35,042 bases of DNA from Solirubrobacteraceae bacterium. GTDB lineage: Bacteria; Actinomycetota; Thermoleophilia; Solirubrobacterales; Solirubrobacteraceae. Below the pieces are notes generated by a model that saw only the letters and a program-made list of their open reading frames with translations, did not search any database and was not told the DNA's origin. This document shows positions 8,401-16,129 of the stretch, in pieces (within the stretch, counting starts at the first letter, position 1; each line of letters starts with the position of its first letter). Position numbers and translations under genes: made by a program. The stretch lies in NCBI GenBank assembly GCA_017744415.1, contig JAGIBJ010000033.1:43639-78680 (forward strand), written 5' to 3'.

Positions 8401-8833
8401 CGCCGCCTACATCGGGTACGAGCAGGCGAAGATCGACGTGCACCGCCGCATCGCCGGCGCCACCGGCATCGACGAGCTCTTCTCCCTTCGCAACGAACTC
8501 GCCGATCGGTTCGGCCCGCTGCCGGATCCGCTGGAGGCGCTGTTGCATCTCCAGCAGGCCCGCCTGCTGCTCGGCCGCGCTGGCGCGCGTGTGGTGAGCG
8601 TGCGGAAGGACCGCATCACCGCCAGTCCGATCGACCTCGACTCGGCGGCGCTTAAGCGCCTGCGCGGCGAGACGGAGGGTCTCACTTTCGACTCCGGTCG
8701 CTCTACCGTCACGGCGAAGCTCCCCGCCGAGGATCCCGTCGCGAAGGGACTCGTCGAGTTCGCCGAGGCGGTGCTCGCGGCCGTCGAGGACGCCCGCGAG
8801 CGCGCGCGCCCGGCGGAGCCGGCCACCGCGTGA
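5453..8833 (+). CDS. mfd: Transcription-repair coupling factor Mfd
   Basis: 1126-residue protein, the normal length for Mfd (about 1100-1180). Mfd binds RNA polymerase stalled at DNA lesions, pushes it off with its ATP-driven translocase and recruits UvrA for nucleotide excision repair. Domains in order: N-terminal UvrB-homology region (about 1-330), CarD-like RNA polymerase interaction domain (about 445-510, LGDIVVHEDHGIARF), superfamily 2 translocase with Walker A GDVGFGKT (599-606) and Walker B DEEQ (700-703), helicase motif SATPIPRT, the TRG/motif VI region IRGRVGRST (about 868-877), and the C-terminal TRCF domain (about 965-1070). Start ATG 5453 fits the domain start. The upstream LexA-type site suggests damage-inducible expression. 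Confidence 0.97.
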   Translation: MTLRPLLDHLSREDVGRQVLAGGRAVVSQGLRPYVIAALAAERQDPLVVVCAGEDEARELSHELAAWLAPQRVRWYPSRGVAYRSHLAPPPHLIGLRIAAIDALLDAADAELATAAQAPPVIVASAAALAERIPDPELRPHGLTLKKGDLIDLDEFAVELVDRGYERVEQVEDRGQFAIRGGLLDLFPATSDNAVRVDLFDIEVETLRSFSTFTQRSIADLEEVEIAPAAELKAELRVAPEMVADEGERPDIAELLPLDRFISPLDLLGDAGVVLLSQQDLEAAVADHEHEVSGVIHEDDAARLYTPAAHLLSMLAERAVLQLELTGDGPELRAQAPDAMAATLSEAEGQLEQLVRSGYRVVIAWPQRGEGERAAFNLARVKHRWIEDGSGQASEREVEFTVSPLSDGFVAAGLRLAVIPSRRLLRRRRAQAEHARRGRGVLRSFADLRLGDIVVHEDHGIARFAGFDTKTVAGVTRDYLELEFQGSDRVFLPTEQLAKISRYVGADGAHPPLSKLGGKSWETMRARARKAAQQLAGELLNLYAERRRRLGHRFPADGEWQQQFEERFPHRETADQLEAIDLVKADMESERPMDRLLCGDVGFGKTEVAIRAAFKAVGDGKQVMILAPTTILAQQHFGTFSERFRDYPFSVDLVSRFRTTADQNAAIDNFSSGKVDVLIGTHRLLGKDVRPKDLGLLILDEEQRFGVKQKELMRQLRLKVDVLAMSATPIPRTLQMSLAGIRDISVIATPPEGRRAVKTIVGEYDEEQVKFAIERELGRNGQVFFLHNRVESIDETAERLRGLAPAAKVVVAHGQMDEKELEEKMMSFVRGEADVLVSTSIIETGIDVPSANTLIIDRADLFGLSQLHQIRGRVGRSTQRAYAYMLYPSASELTESAAQRLSALADHSDLGAGLKIAMRDLELRGAGNLLGDEQSGHVAALGFELYLQMIDEAVRAMGGMEGDDTDEEIEPVRLDVSLDAYVPAAYIGYEQAKIDVHRRIAGATGIDELFSLRNELADRFGPLPDPLEALLHLQQARLLLGRAGARVVSVRKDRITASPIDLDSAALKRLRGETEGLTFDSGRSTVTAKLPAEDPVAKGLVEFAEAVLAAVEDARERARPAEPATA

Positions 8834-9000
8834 TCCCGCTCGCGTGCCGCCGGGCGCGCTGAATCGACGCTCCGGACCGCGATCGGGCCTGACAGGGACT
8901 TTACAAAAGGAATCCCTGCAAATCACGGCTTTTTAAGCAAGCGTGGAGCGAAACGACGCGTCACGCACTGTGACCGACGTCATCGCGCCTGCCGCAAAGG

Positions 9001-9006
9001 TAGTAT
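9001..9006 (+). promoter_or_regulatory. -10-like hexamer TAGTAT before the foldase gene
   Basis: TAGTAT ends 9 nt before the GTG start of the foldase gene, again implying a very short or absent leader. The 182-nt gap after mfd (8834-9015) contains a locally AT-richer stretch (about 8890-8935) with a CAGGGA...TCCCTG inverted repeat (6-bp arms) that may be the mfd terminator or part of the promoter region. No good -35 match is seen at proper spacing. Confidence 0.35.
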
Positions 9007-9015
9007 CCGCGAACC

Positions 9016-10269
9016 GTGAAGACGCCTCGCCGTTCCCTGCTCTCTGTCCTGCCTGCGCTCGCCCTCCTTTTCGCCGCTTGCGGCGGTCCGACGGCCGGGA
9101 ATGTCGCGGTCGTCAAGACCGACCAGGGCGACATCAACATCTCCAAGGCGCAGTTCCAGCGCTTCTTCAACGCCTCGCTCTCGCAGGCGCAGCAGAAGGA
9201 GCTCTCCAAGACCACTGCGCTGGAGCCGCCGGCGTTCACCGCCTGCGTCACCGCGAAGCGCAAGGAGATCCCCGAGGAGAGCCAGCGCAAGAAGACCTCC
9301 GACGCCACGCTCAAGAAGCAGTGCCAAGAGCAGTACGACACCGTTCGCAACCAGGCGATGCAGCAGATCATCAACCTGGACTGGATCAAGGCCGAGCTCG
9401 ACCGCCGCGGCATCAAGGTCCGCAAGGCTGAGCAGGCGCTCGCGCTCAACACGACCATCAAGCAGTCGTTCGGCGATCAGAAGGGCTTCCAGGCCTTCCT
9501 GAAGCAGTCGGGCATGAACGCCGACGACATCGACCTGTACGTCCTCGGTCAGCAGATCGGCCAGCAGAAGATCATCGCCCAGATCCAGGCCGGCTTGAAG
9601 GATCCGACCGACACCGAGGTCAAGCGCTACTTCGAGGAGAAGAAGGCGCAGTACGTGCAGCCCGAGACGCGTGACCTTCGCCTGATCAAGGTCGCCGACG
9701 AGGCCACCGCGAAGAAGGTCTACGACCAGCTCAAGGCCGGCGGCAGCTGGAAGGCGCTCGCCAAGCAGTACTCCAGCGACGACGCCACCAAGGACAACGG
9801 CGGCGTGGTGCTCGGCGCCACCGCCGACACGCAGCCGCCGGAGTTCGGCGGCACCGTGTTCAAAGCCAAGGCCGGCTCGCTCCTCGAGCCCGTCAAGACG
9901 TCGCTCGGCTGGTACGTCGTGCGCGTCCAGAAGGTCACCGCCGAGAAGCAGCCCAACTTCAAGGAGCTCGAGCCGCAGCTCAAGCAGGCGCTCCAGCAGG
10001 AGAACCAGCAGACCGCCATCGACGACTTCAAGAACCTGTTCTACGCCCGCTGGGGCGCCCGCACCACCTGTGCCTCGGGCTACGACGATCTCGTCGCCTG
10101 CGGCGGCGACGCGGCCTCCACGACGCCCGTGAAGCTCCCGGCACCTCCCGGCGCCGGCGTGCCGCAGTTCCCGAAGCCGAAGGCCGACCCGAACGCGGCC
10201 CTGCAGCAGCTCCAGCAGCAGGGTGCCGCCCAGCAGGCACCGCAGGGCGCCGCGACCGCCGGTCAGTAA
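9016..10269 (+). CDS. Lipoprotein foldase with SurA-like N domain and parvulin-like domain
   Basis: 417 residues from GTG 9016. The N-terminus is a lipoprotein signal peptide: KTPRR, hydrophobic core, lipobox LFAAC with Cys22. Residues about 35-200 form a helical SurA/trigger-type chaperone region. Residues about 218-308 form a PpiC/parvulin-like domain (AKKVYDQLKAGGSWKALAKQYS, NGGVVLG, AGSLLEPVKTSLGWYVVRV). The two histidines conserved in active parvulins (in the first strand and in the GYH motif) are not present; the positions read DLRLIKV and LGWYVVRV. After it come a Cys-containing segment (RTTCASGYDDLVAC) and a Pro/Gln/Ala-rich tail. It should act outside the membrane as a folding factor, like PrsA, but prolyl isomerase activity is doubtful. 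mazG follows after 13 nt. Confidence 0.85.
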   Translation: MKTPRRSLLSVLPALALLFAACGGPTAGNVAVVKTDQGDINISKAQFQRFFNASLSQAQQKELSKTTALEPPAFTACVTAKRKEIPEESQRKKTSDATLKKQCQEQYDTVRNQAMQQIINLDWIKAELDRRGIKVRKAEQALALNTTIKQSFGDQKGFQAFLKQSGMNADDIDLYVLGQQIGQQKIIAQIQAGLKDPTDTEVKRYFEEKKAQYVQPETRDLRLIKVADEATAKKVYDQLKAGGSWKALAKQYSSDDATKDNGGVVLGATADTQPPEFGGTVFKAKAGSLLEPVKTSLGWYVVRVQKVTAEKQPNFKELEPQLKQALQQENQQTAIDDFKNLFYARWGARTTCASGYDDLVACGGDAASTTPVKLPAPPGAGVPQFPKPKADPNAALQQLQQQGAAQQAPQGAATAGQ

Positions 10270-10282
10270 GGCTGGCGCCTGA

Positions 10283-10990
10283 ATGACGACGAGCGAAGGC
10301 GACGGGCCCGCGGTCCCGCCTGCGCTCCCGGCCGAGGGCGGCGTAGCGGAGACGCTCGTCGCCCTCGACCAGCTCGTCCGGCAGCTGCGTGAGCGCTGCC
10401 CCTGGGATCGCGACCAGGACGAGCGCTCGATCGTCCCGCACACGCTCGACGAGGCGTACGAAGTCGCTGATGCGGCGATGGCGGGGGAGGACGACCACCT
10501 CGCCGATGAGCTCGGCGACCTGCTCTTCCAGGTGTTCTTCCTCACGATGCTTCTCGAGGAGCGCGGCGTCTCCTCGCTCGAGGAGGTCGCGACGCTCCTC
10601 TTCAAGAAGCTCGTCCGGCGTCACCCGCACGTGTTCGGAGAGGCCGAGGCGAACACCGCCGGCGAAGTCCGCAGCACCTGGGAGCAGATCAAGCGCGGCG
10701 AGGCGGGGCGCAAAGGCGGCCTCTTCGGCGAGGTACCGGAGCTGCTGCCGGCGCTCCTGCTCGCCCGCAAGAGCCAGCGGAGGGTGGCCCACGCGGGCCA
10801 GGATCCCTTGGAACCGCTCGGTTTGGAGGCGTCGGAGCGTCAACTTCCGGCCGACGACACCGCAGCGTTTCGCGCGCTCGGGGATGATCTGTACGTCTTG
10901 GTGGACGCTGCTCGGCGTCGTGGGCTCGATCCCGAGCTTGCGCTGCGCGCGACCACAGCCCGACTGCGGGCCTCCGCAGACCCAACCTGA
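10283..10990 (+). CDS. mazG: MazG nucleoside triphosphate pyrophosphohydrolase
   Basis: 235-residue all-alpha NTP pyrophosphohydrolase that hydrolyses (d)NTPs to NMP and pyrophosphate, thought to clean non-canonical nucleotides and to influence the stringent response. The family start is clear: LRERCPWDRDQ, followed by HTLDEAYEVADA and DELGDLLFQVFF, which provide the acidic residues (E-x-x-E ... E-x-x-D) that bind magnesium. A second, weaker repeat (KSQRRVAHAGQDP, FRALGDDLYVLVDAARRRG) forms the C-terminal half, as in E. coli MazG. Start ATG 10283; it lies 13 nt after the foldase gene and 18 nt before eno, suggesting one transcript. Confidence 0.93.
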   Translation: MTTSEGDGPAVPPALPAEGGVAETLVALDQLVRQLRERCPWDRDQDERSIVPHTLDEAYEVADAAMAGEDDHLADELGDLLFQVFFLTMLLEERGVSSLEEVATLLFKKLVRRHPHVFGEAEANTAGEVRSTWEQIKRGEAGRKGGLFGEVPELLPALLLARKSQRRVAHAGQDPLEPLGLEASERQLPADDTAAFRALGDDLYVLVDAARRRGLDPELALRATTARLRASADPT

Positions 10991-12283
<1,293 letters not shown>

Positions 12284-12323
12284 GGCGCCAACTCAGCGAG
12301 AGATCGCGCCGCAGGATGACTTG

Positions 12324-12355
12324 CGAGGGCCGTCTCCGAAAGGGGGCGGCCCTCG
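12324..12355 (+). terminator. Strong hairpin terminator-like structure after eno
   Basis: CGAGGGCCG (12324-12332) pairs perfectly with CGGCCCTCG (12347-12355); the inner TCTCC/GGGGG adds five more pairs including two G-T, closing on a GAAA tetraloop. The 14-bp stem sits 40 nt after the eno stop. No U-tract follows, as is common in high-GC actinobacteria. It likely ends or attenuates the foldase-mazG-eno transcript. Confidence 0.65.
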
Positions 12356-12373
12356 GTCGTCGAACGCTCCCCT

Positions 12374-12700
12374 ATGCAAGGGCCACCGAGCGCGATGGAG
12401 GGGAGCCAGCCCACGCGGGTGACGCTCCGCGGCGACAAGCTCGCCCGGGTGTTCCTCGCGCTCTGCCTGTTGCTCTGCCTGTGGCTGGCAGTGGCGCCCG
12501 TGAAGGGCTACCTGCAGACGAGCCAGCGAGCGGCCGAGGTGTCGGCGCAGCGGGAGCGGCTGCAGCAGGAGCAGCGTCTCCTGAAGGCGCGCAGCGCCGA
12601 GCTCTCCCGCGGAAGCGGCCTCGAGGAGCAGGCGCGTCGCCAGGGCCTGATCGAGTCGACCGAGCGGTCGTACGTCATCGAGGACCTGCCCCAACCGTGA
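12374..12700 (+). CDS. Septum formation initiator family protein (DivIC/FtsB-like)
   Basis: 108-residue bitopic membrane protein. A short cytoplasmic N-terminus (about 1-25) is followed by one transmembrane helix (about 26-43, VFLALCLLLCLWLAVAP), a coiled coil (about 50-80, RAAEVSAQRERLQQEQRLL) and the family end motif LEEQARRQGLIESTERSYVI (about 83-102), equivalent to the E-x-x-AR-x-x-G-x-x-x-x-x-E-x-x-Y/F-V/I motif of DivIC/FtsB. Such proteins form the FtsL-FtsB-FtsQ complex that activates septal peptidoglycan synthesis. A second ATG at 12395 is possible. Its position just after eno matches many actinobacterial genomes. It may be transcribed through or after the eno hairpin. Confidence 0.85.
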   Translation: MQGPPSAMEGSQPTRVTLRGDKLARVFLALCLLLCLWLAVAPVKGYLQTSQRAAEVSAQRERLQQEQRLLKARSAELSRGSGLEEQARRQGLIESTERSYVIEDLPQP

Positions 12701-12724
12701 TTCGGGCGTGCTCGGCGCCGGGGA

Positions 12725-13072
12725 TCAGTCGTCGTTGCGCTTGCCGCCGGTCCACCGGCCGCCGCCGACATCCCTCGCGAACCTGGCGTAGCGGCTGAAC
12801 GCGGCGTCGACGGCCAGGCTCGGGGCCCAGGCCCAGGGTTCGCGTGGTGCGGCGTCGGTGATGAGGGCGACGGCCCAGTCGGTACCGCGGTCGTATTCGT
12901 CGATCAGTTCGCGCAGCACGAACGGCTGACCGACGCGTCGTCGTAGCTCGGCGAGGAGAAGGTCGGTAAGGGAGAGCAGGATGCGCCGACGGAGGGCGTC
13001 CTCGCGGTCGACGCGCTGCTCGGCCTCCCGCCACTCGATCAGTCGGTGTTCTTCGACCACGTTCAGCCTCAC
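12725..13072 (-). CDS. Hypothetical protein (115 aa)
   Basis: 115-residue soluble protein starting at GTG 13072 (MRLNVVEEHRLIEWREAEQ); the in-frame GTG four codons later is an alternative. It is rich in charged helix, with RRRILLSLTDLLLAELRRRVGQPF and VLRELIDEYDRGTDWAVALITD as the main conserved-looking stretches, and tryptophans near the C-terminus (EPWAWAPS, GRWTGGK). No membrane segment or known catalytic motif. I do not recognise the family. It lies 75 nt downstream of the 213-aa gene on the same strand, separated by two hairpins, and meets the DivIC-like gene tail to tail with 24 nt between. Confidence 0.65.
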   Translation of the reverse strand: MRLNVVEEHRLIEWREAEQRVDREDALRRRILLSLTDLLLAELRRRVGQPFVLRELIDEYDRGTDWAVALITDAAPREPWAWAPSLAVDAAFSRYARFARDVGGGRWTGGKRNDD

Positions 13073-13087
13073 GGTAGTGCGAGCGGA

Positions 13088-13140
13088 AGCGCCGCCGCAA
13101 AGCGGCGCTCCATGCGCGCTCGGCCCGCGCCAGGCGGGCC
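13088..13140 (-). terminator. Tandem hairpins between two minus-strand genes
   Basis: Two GC-rich stem-loops fill the 75-nt gap downstream of the 213-aa gene: AGCGCCGC/GCGGCGCT (8 bp, 13088-13095 and 13102-13109, 6-nt loop) and GGCCCGC/GCGGGCC (7 bp, 13122-13128 and 13134-13140, loop GCCAG). Neither has a T-run. As a pair they could end transcription of the upstream gene and separate it from the 115-aa gene. Confidence 0.5.
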
Positions 13141-13147
13141 CGTGGTG

Positions 13148-13789
13148 TTATGCGTCCTGCGTGGTGAGCTCGGCCGTCGTGTCGCCCTCGGGCGACTCTT
13201 CGGCCGGCTTGCCCTGCTCGCCCGCGCGGCGGATGATGATCTGATCCGCCTCGACGAGCACTTCGATGGGGCGGTGGCCCGCCCAATGCTCTGCGTACAC
13301 GGCGCTGTCGGCCACGGCGGGGTCGAGCCAGAGCCCGTACCCCTCTTCACCGTGGTCGAAGGTTGCCTCGAACGTCGTCTGTGAGCTGCGGCGACCGCGA
13401 CCTCCGCGACGGCCGCGACGGCGCCGGCGGCTGCCGGCCTCGTCATCGTCGTCGTCATCGTCGTCGGACTCGCCGGCTGCGGCCTTGGCTTCGGCGGCGG
13501 CTTTCGCCTCCTCCTCGGCCTTGGCTTTTTCCGCGGCGCGCTTTGCGGCCTCGGCCTCGAGTTCCTTCGCGATCAGCGCGTCGTCCTCCGCACGGAGGTC
13601 GACCTCGCCGTCGACTGCGACGGTCTCCTGGCCCTCGGTCTCGCCTTCTGCGAGATCGTTCTCGGCCTTGAACGCCGCGATCTGCTGCACGGTTGCTTCG
13701 AGCTGATGGGCGATCCACGCGTCAGTCCGTCCCTGGCGCACCCAGGTCCGGATCTGATTCAGTTGCGGACGCAGTGATCGTCTAGCCAT
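13148..13789 (-). CDS. Unknown protein with helical N-domain, acidic tract and Arg/Gly-rich segment
   Basis: 213 residues from ATG 13789 ([14 protein letters not shown]). The first 50 residues ([32 protein letters not shown]) look like a helix-turn-helix-type DNA-binding fold. Then comes an acidic region and a long Ala/Lys/Glu-rich helix ([22 protein letters not shown], about 90-112), a run of eight aspartates, and a basic Arg/Gly-rich segment ([14 protein letters not shown], about 130-143). The C-terminal domain ([24 protein letters not shown]...) is compact with a [24 protein letters not shown] core. RG-rich stretches often bind nucleic acid. I do not know a characterised family. It is divergent from csrA with 136 nt between. 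An in-frame extension over csrA is rejected. Confidence 0.75.
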   Translation of the reverse strand: MARRSLRPQLNQIRTWVRQGRTDAWIAHQLEATVQQIAAFKAENDLAEGETEGQETVAVDGEVDLRAEDDALIAKELEAEAAKRAAEKAKAEEEAKAAAEAKAAAGESDDDDDDDDEAGSRRRRRGRRGGRGRRSSQTTFEATFDHGEEGYGLWLDPAVADSAVYAEHWAGHRPIEVLVEADQIIIRRAGEQGKPAEESPEGDTTAELTTQDA

Positions 13790-13819
13790 CGCCCGGCAGA
13801 TTACCCCAGCGTGCAGGGG

Positions 13820-13837
13820 GGTGACGGTGCGGTCACC
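13820..13837. promoter_or_regulatory. Palindrome GGTGAC-N6-GTCACC between csrA and the divergent gene
   Basis: A perfect 6-bp inverted repeat with a 6-nt centre, 30 nt upstream of the 213-aa gene start and 88 nt before csrA. The 18-bp dyad is the size of a typical dimeric repressor site and could serve both promoters. No regulator can be named, and the call rests on symmetry and position. Confidence 0.35.
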
Positions 13838-13925
13838 GGAACTTGGATACGCTCGCGGTGGTTGCACCTCAGCCTTCGCCGTGCTTGGATCGGTGATGCG
13901 GACGGGGGTGCCCGGTCGACCCCCC

Positions 13926-14150
13926 ATGCTTGTTCTCACTCGCAAACCAGGCGAAGCGATCGTCATCGGCGACGACATCGAGATCGAGATCGTCGCGATC
14001 GGCGGTGGGAAGGTGCGCGTCGGCATCACTGCGCCCCGCACGACCTCCGTGCACCGCAAAGAGGTGTACGTGGAGCTGAAGGAAGGCGACGTCGTCGAGA
14101 TCGCCGATTCCGACGGCGCTCCGGCCGAGCCCGCCGCCGACGAGTTGTAG
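13926..14150 (+). CDS. csrA: Carbon storage regulator CsrA
   Basis: 74-residue RNA-binding protein starting at ATG 13926. It carries the complete CsrA fold: [16 protein letters not shown] (with Leu4 and Arg6 of the RNA-binding face), [30 protein letters not shown] with Arg44, then an acidic tail (about 52-74, ending AEPAADEL). CsrA dimers bind GGA motifs in mRNA leaders and block or alter translation. The extended reading frame upstream to 13821 lacks family similarity and is rejected. In many bacteria csrA sits beside flagellar genes and fliW; neither is visible here. CsrA is uncommon in Actinobacteria and supports a Thermoleophilia-like origin (inference). Confidence 0.95.
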   Translation: MLVLTRKPGEAIVIGDDIEIEIVAIGGGKVRVGITAPRTTSVHRKEVYVELKEGDVVEIADSDGAPAEPAADEL

Positions 14151-14274
14151 TTCCTGACTTTCCGCCACGCGTGCGGAACTCAGCGAAAGATCGCCGCGGA
14201 TTTCGTGCGGCTGGATCCGACCGAGTGCACCGCCCGGGTTGGATCTAGGCGCACCGAGGGTGCACGCGAGATCC

Positions 14275-14295
14275 GCTGAGGGCCGTGCCCTCAGC
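14275..14295. terminator. 9-bp hairpin between convergent csrA and membrane protein genes
   Basis: GCTGAGGGC (14275-14283) and GCCCTCAGC (14287-14295) form a perfect 9-bp stem with a CGT loop, overlapping the stop codon of the convergent minus-strand gene. In the same 140-nt gap GTGCACC (14225-14231) can pair with GGTGCAC (14259-14265), and GCACC-GAG-GGTGC (14251-14263) makes an alternative small hairpin. Together they look like a bidirectional terminator region for csrA and the gene at 14291-14527. Confidence 0.5.
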
Positions 14296-14527
14296 CGCCG
14301 AGAATCAGATACAGGGCCTTGAACATCACCATCGTCACGATGACGGCGGTGAGGATCAGCATGGTGACGAGGCCGATGAAGCGGACGGTGCCGCGGCGGT
14401 TGATCTCGTCAAGCTCGCGCTGTTTGGAGCGGTGCGCGACCTTGTGGTGCACGCGCACTGCGGCCTGGCGCTCGGCCTTGATCTGGTCGGCGAAGGCCTG
14501 TTCGAATTCGGACAGGCTCTGTTCCAT
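14291..14527 (-). CDS. Small single-pass membrane protein of unknown function
   Basis: 78 residues from ATG 14527 (MEQSLSEFEQAFADQIKAERQ). The first 50 residues are a charged helix (RVHHKVAHRSKQRELDEINRRG) and the last 25 a hydrophobic helix (FIGLVTMLILTAVIVTMVMFKALYLILGG), so it is probably a C-tail- or inside-anchored membrane protein with a basic cytoplasmic region. Longer upstream in-frame starts (to 14710) have poor codon bias and are rejected. No family is recognised. The 296 nt upstream (14528-14823), divergent to the next operon, hold no gene that I can support. Confidence 0.65.
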   Translation of the reverse strand: MEQSLSEFEQAFADQIKAERQAAVRVHHKVAHRSKQRELDEINRRGTVRFIGLVTMLILTAVIVTMVMFKALYLILGG

Positions 14528-14809
14528 GCGGACAGCCACGACGCCAAAGGCTACCGGACGGTTCTCGGCAATCGCTGGCCGATGCCTCACTCTCGACCAT
14601 ACGTTGATGGTTCTGGTGCACGCGTGCCAATCCGGAGAATTCCCGCAAATGCCCGCGGCGGCGGGGTAGGTCTTCGGTCGTGGCCGCGGGGCCTGCAGCA
14701 GGTCACACAAGCCTTGACGGATCGCACTTACCGGCGCCGCGCGGGCGTTTGGTCAAGTTCACCGTCCCCGGAACGGGGGCCGGGCGGGGACGTCCACGCG
14801 TGGTCCGCC

Positions 14810-14815
14810 TATGAT
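14810..14815 (+). promoter_or_regulatory. -10-like hexamer TATGAT before the UPF0173 operon
   Basis: TATGAT, a near-consensus -10 element, ends 8 nt before the ATG of the first operon gene, and no Shine-Dalgarno precedes that ATG. A leaderless or very short-leader transcript is likely. The -35 region at 17-nt spacing is GC-rich without a TTGACA match. Confidence 0.45.
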
Positions 14816-14823
14816 CGAGCGCA

Positions 14824-15192
14824 ATGGCGCGTGAGTACGTCACCCAGGCCGAGCTCGAGGCGGCGCTCTCGGCGCTGCAGGAGCCCGGCCGGTTCGACGG
14901 CGCCGAGCGGCTCGTGTCGCAGGCCGCGCCCGGTCTCCACCGAATCCTGCTCGACGCGCTCTCAGCCGGTGGCTGGGGCCAGGACGACGATGCGCGGGCC
15001 ATCGAGGCTGCGCTCGCCGCGGGGGATCCCGAGGCGGTGCAGGCGCGCGTGCGTGCGCTGCTGGGCGAGCAGAACCGGGTCTCCATGCTGGTCGGCGTCG
15101 CTGTCGGTGTGGAGCTCGCTCGCGAGCTCGGGCTCGCCGACGGGGAGCCTCCGCTCACCGTCACGCACCATGGATCGAAGGAGCATCACTGA
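14824..15192 (+). CDS. Hypothetical protein, first gene of a four-gene operon (122 aa)
   Basis: 122-residue soluble protein starting MAREYVTQAELEAALSALQEPGRFDGAERLV. It is almost wholly helical; the segment AAGDPEAVQARVRALLGEQNRVSMLVGVAVGVELAREL is the best-conserved-looking part, and the C-terminus (THHGSKEHH) is His-rich, possibly a metal-binding tail. I do not recognise a family. The TGA stop overlaps the ATG of the next gene (TGATG), so translation of the UPF0173 hydrolase is probably coupled to it, hinting at a shared process. Confidence 0.7.
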   Translation: MAREYVTQAELEAALSALQEPGRFDGAERLVSQAAPGLHRILLDALSAGGWGQDDDARAIEAALAAGDPEAVQARVRALLGEQNRVSMLVGVAVGVELARELGLADGEPPLTVTHHGSKEHH

Positions 15193-15872
15193 TGAGCATC
15201 CGTTACCTGGGCCACTCCGCCTTCCAGATCACGTCGGGCAGTACCACGCTGCTGGTCGACCCGTTCATCACGGGTAACCCGAAGGCACCGGTCTCGGCCG
15301 ACGAGCTCTCGGCCGACGTGATCCTGCTGACGCACGGCCACGGCGACCATCTCGGCGACACCGTCGACATCGCCAAGCGCACGGGCGCGACCGTGGTGGC
15401 GATCGTGGAGCTCGCGAACGAACTCTCGGGCAGTCTCGGCGATGCCGCGACGGTGCTCGATCCGAACCTCGGTGGCACGGTCACCTTCGATTGGGGCTGG
15501 GTGCGGCTCGTGCCCGCCTGGCACACCGCGGTGAGCCCGGCTGGCACGCCGCACACGCCGGCGGGCCTCGTGATCAGCATCGGTGGCAAGACGATCTACC
15601 ACCTGGGCGACACCGCGCTCTTCAGCGATCTCGCGCTGCCTGGCCAGCGCGATCGTCTCGACTACGCGATCGTCCCGATCGGCGGCCACTACACCATGGA
15701 TCGCCACGACGCCGTGCGTGCCGTGGAGCTCGTCGGTGCTCCGAACGTGATCCCCGCGCATTACGACACCTTCCCGCCGATCGAGACCGACGCCGCTGCG
15801 TTCGCGGCCGATGTCGAGGCGACGGGCCGACGCGTCATCGTCCTGCAGCCTGGCGAGGAGACGAACCTGTGA
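15192..15872 (+). CDS. UPF0173 family metal-dependent hydrolase (metallo-beta-lactamase fold)
   Basis: 226-residue MBL-fold protein. The first strands (IRYLGHSAFQI, TLLVDPFITGNP) and the metal motif THGHGDHLGD (His48, His50, Asp52, His53) are typical of UPF0173/UlaG-like hydrolases; further metal ligands are expected from the His in PAWHTA, the Asp in YHLGDTALFSD and the His in IPAHYDTFPP. The length matches the family (about 225-230). The substrate is unknown; relatives act on phosphoesters or lactones. It is translationally coupled to the genes on both sides (stop/start overlap of TGATG upstream and GTGA downstream). Confidence 0.9.
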   Translation: MSIRYLGHSAFQITSGSTTLLVDPFITGNPKAPVSADELSADVILLTHGHGDHLGDTVDIAKRTGATVVAIVELANELSGSLGDAATVLDPNLGGTVTFDWGWVRLVPAWHTAVSPAGTPHTPAGLVISIGGKTIYHLGDTALFSDLALPGQRDRLDYAIVPIGGHYTMDRHDAVRAVELVGAPNVIPAHYDTFPPIETDAAAFAADVEATGRRVIVLQPGEETNL

Positions 15873-16129
15873 GTGCTCGAGCACTGGTCCTGGTGGAAGC
15901 GGAGCGCTCCGCCATGCTCACCCTCGGTGGCGACATCGCCGCGATCCCAGGGGTGACCGAGGTGTACGGCGTCACGGGCGAATGGGACTTCGTCGCCGTC
16001 GTCGCTGTGGAGTCGCACGCGCGGCTCGGTGAGGTCGTCACGGTGCGGGTCGCCTCGCTCGAGGGCGTCGCGCGGACGCAGACGCTCGTGGCGCTGGACA
16101 CGTACCGCGGCGCCGGGGGCAGTGCGTGA
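15869..16129 (+). CDS. Stand-alone Lrp/AsnC ligand-binding (RAM) domain protein
   Basis: 86 residues from GTG 15869, whose start overlaps the stop of the UPF0173 gene (GTGA). It is the alpha/beta effector-binding domain of Lrp/AsnC regulators without the helix-turn-helix: ARALVLVEAE, a helix ending IPGVTEVYGVTGEWDFVAVVAVES, a second helix HARLGEVVTVRVASLEGVARTQTLVAL. Stand-alone RAM domains form dimeric or octameric rings that bind small molecules such as amino acids and may modulate enzymes or partner regulators. Being translated together with the hydrolase suggests it senses the substrate or product of that enzyme (inference). Confidence 0.85.
   Translation: MSARALVLVEAERSAMLTLGGDIAAIPGVTEVYGVTGEWDFVAVVAVESHARLGEVVTVRVASLEGVARTQTLVALDTYRGAGGSA

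Noticed and set aside
6083-8926. Very long open frame (947 codons) on the strand opposite mfd
   Set aside because: It is the mirror of the mfd coding frame. In GC-rich genes the antisense frame whose third positions match sense first positions is often open. It has a low-complexity Leu/Glu/Arg/Val/Ala/His composition and no domain.
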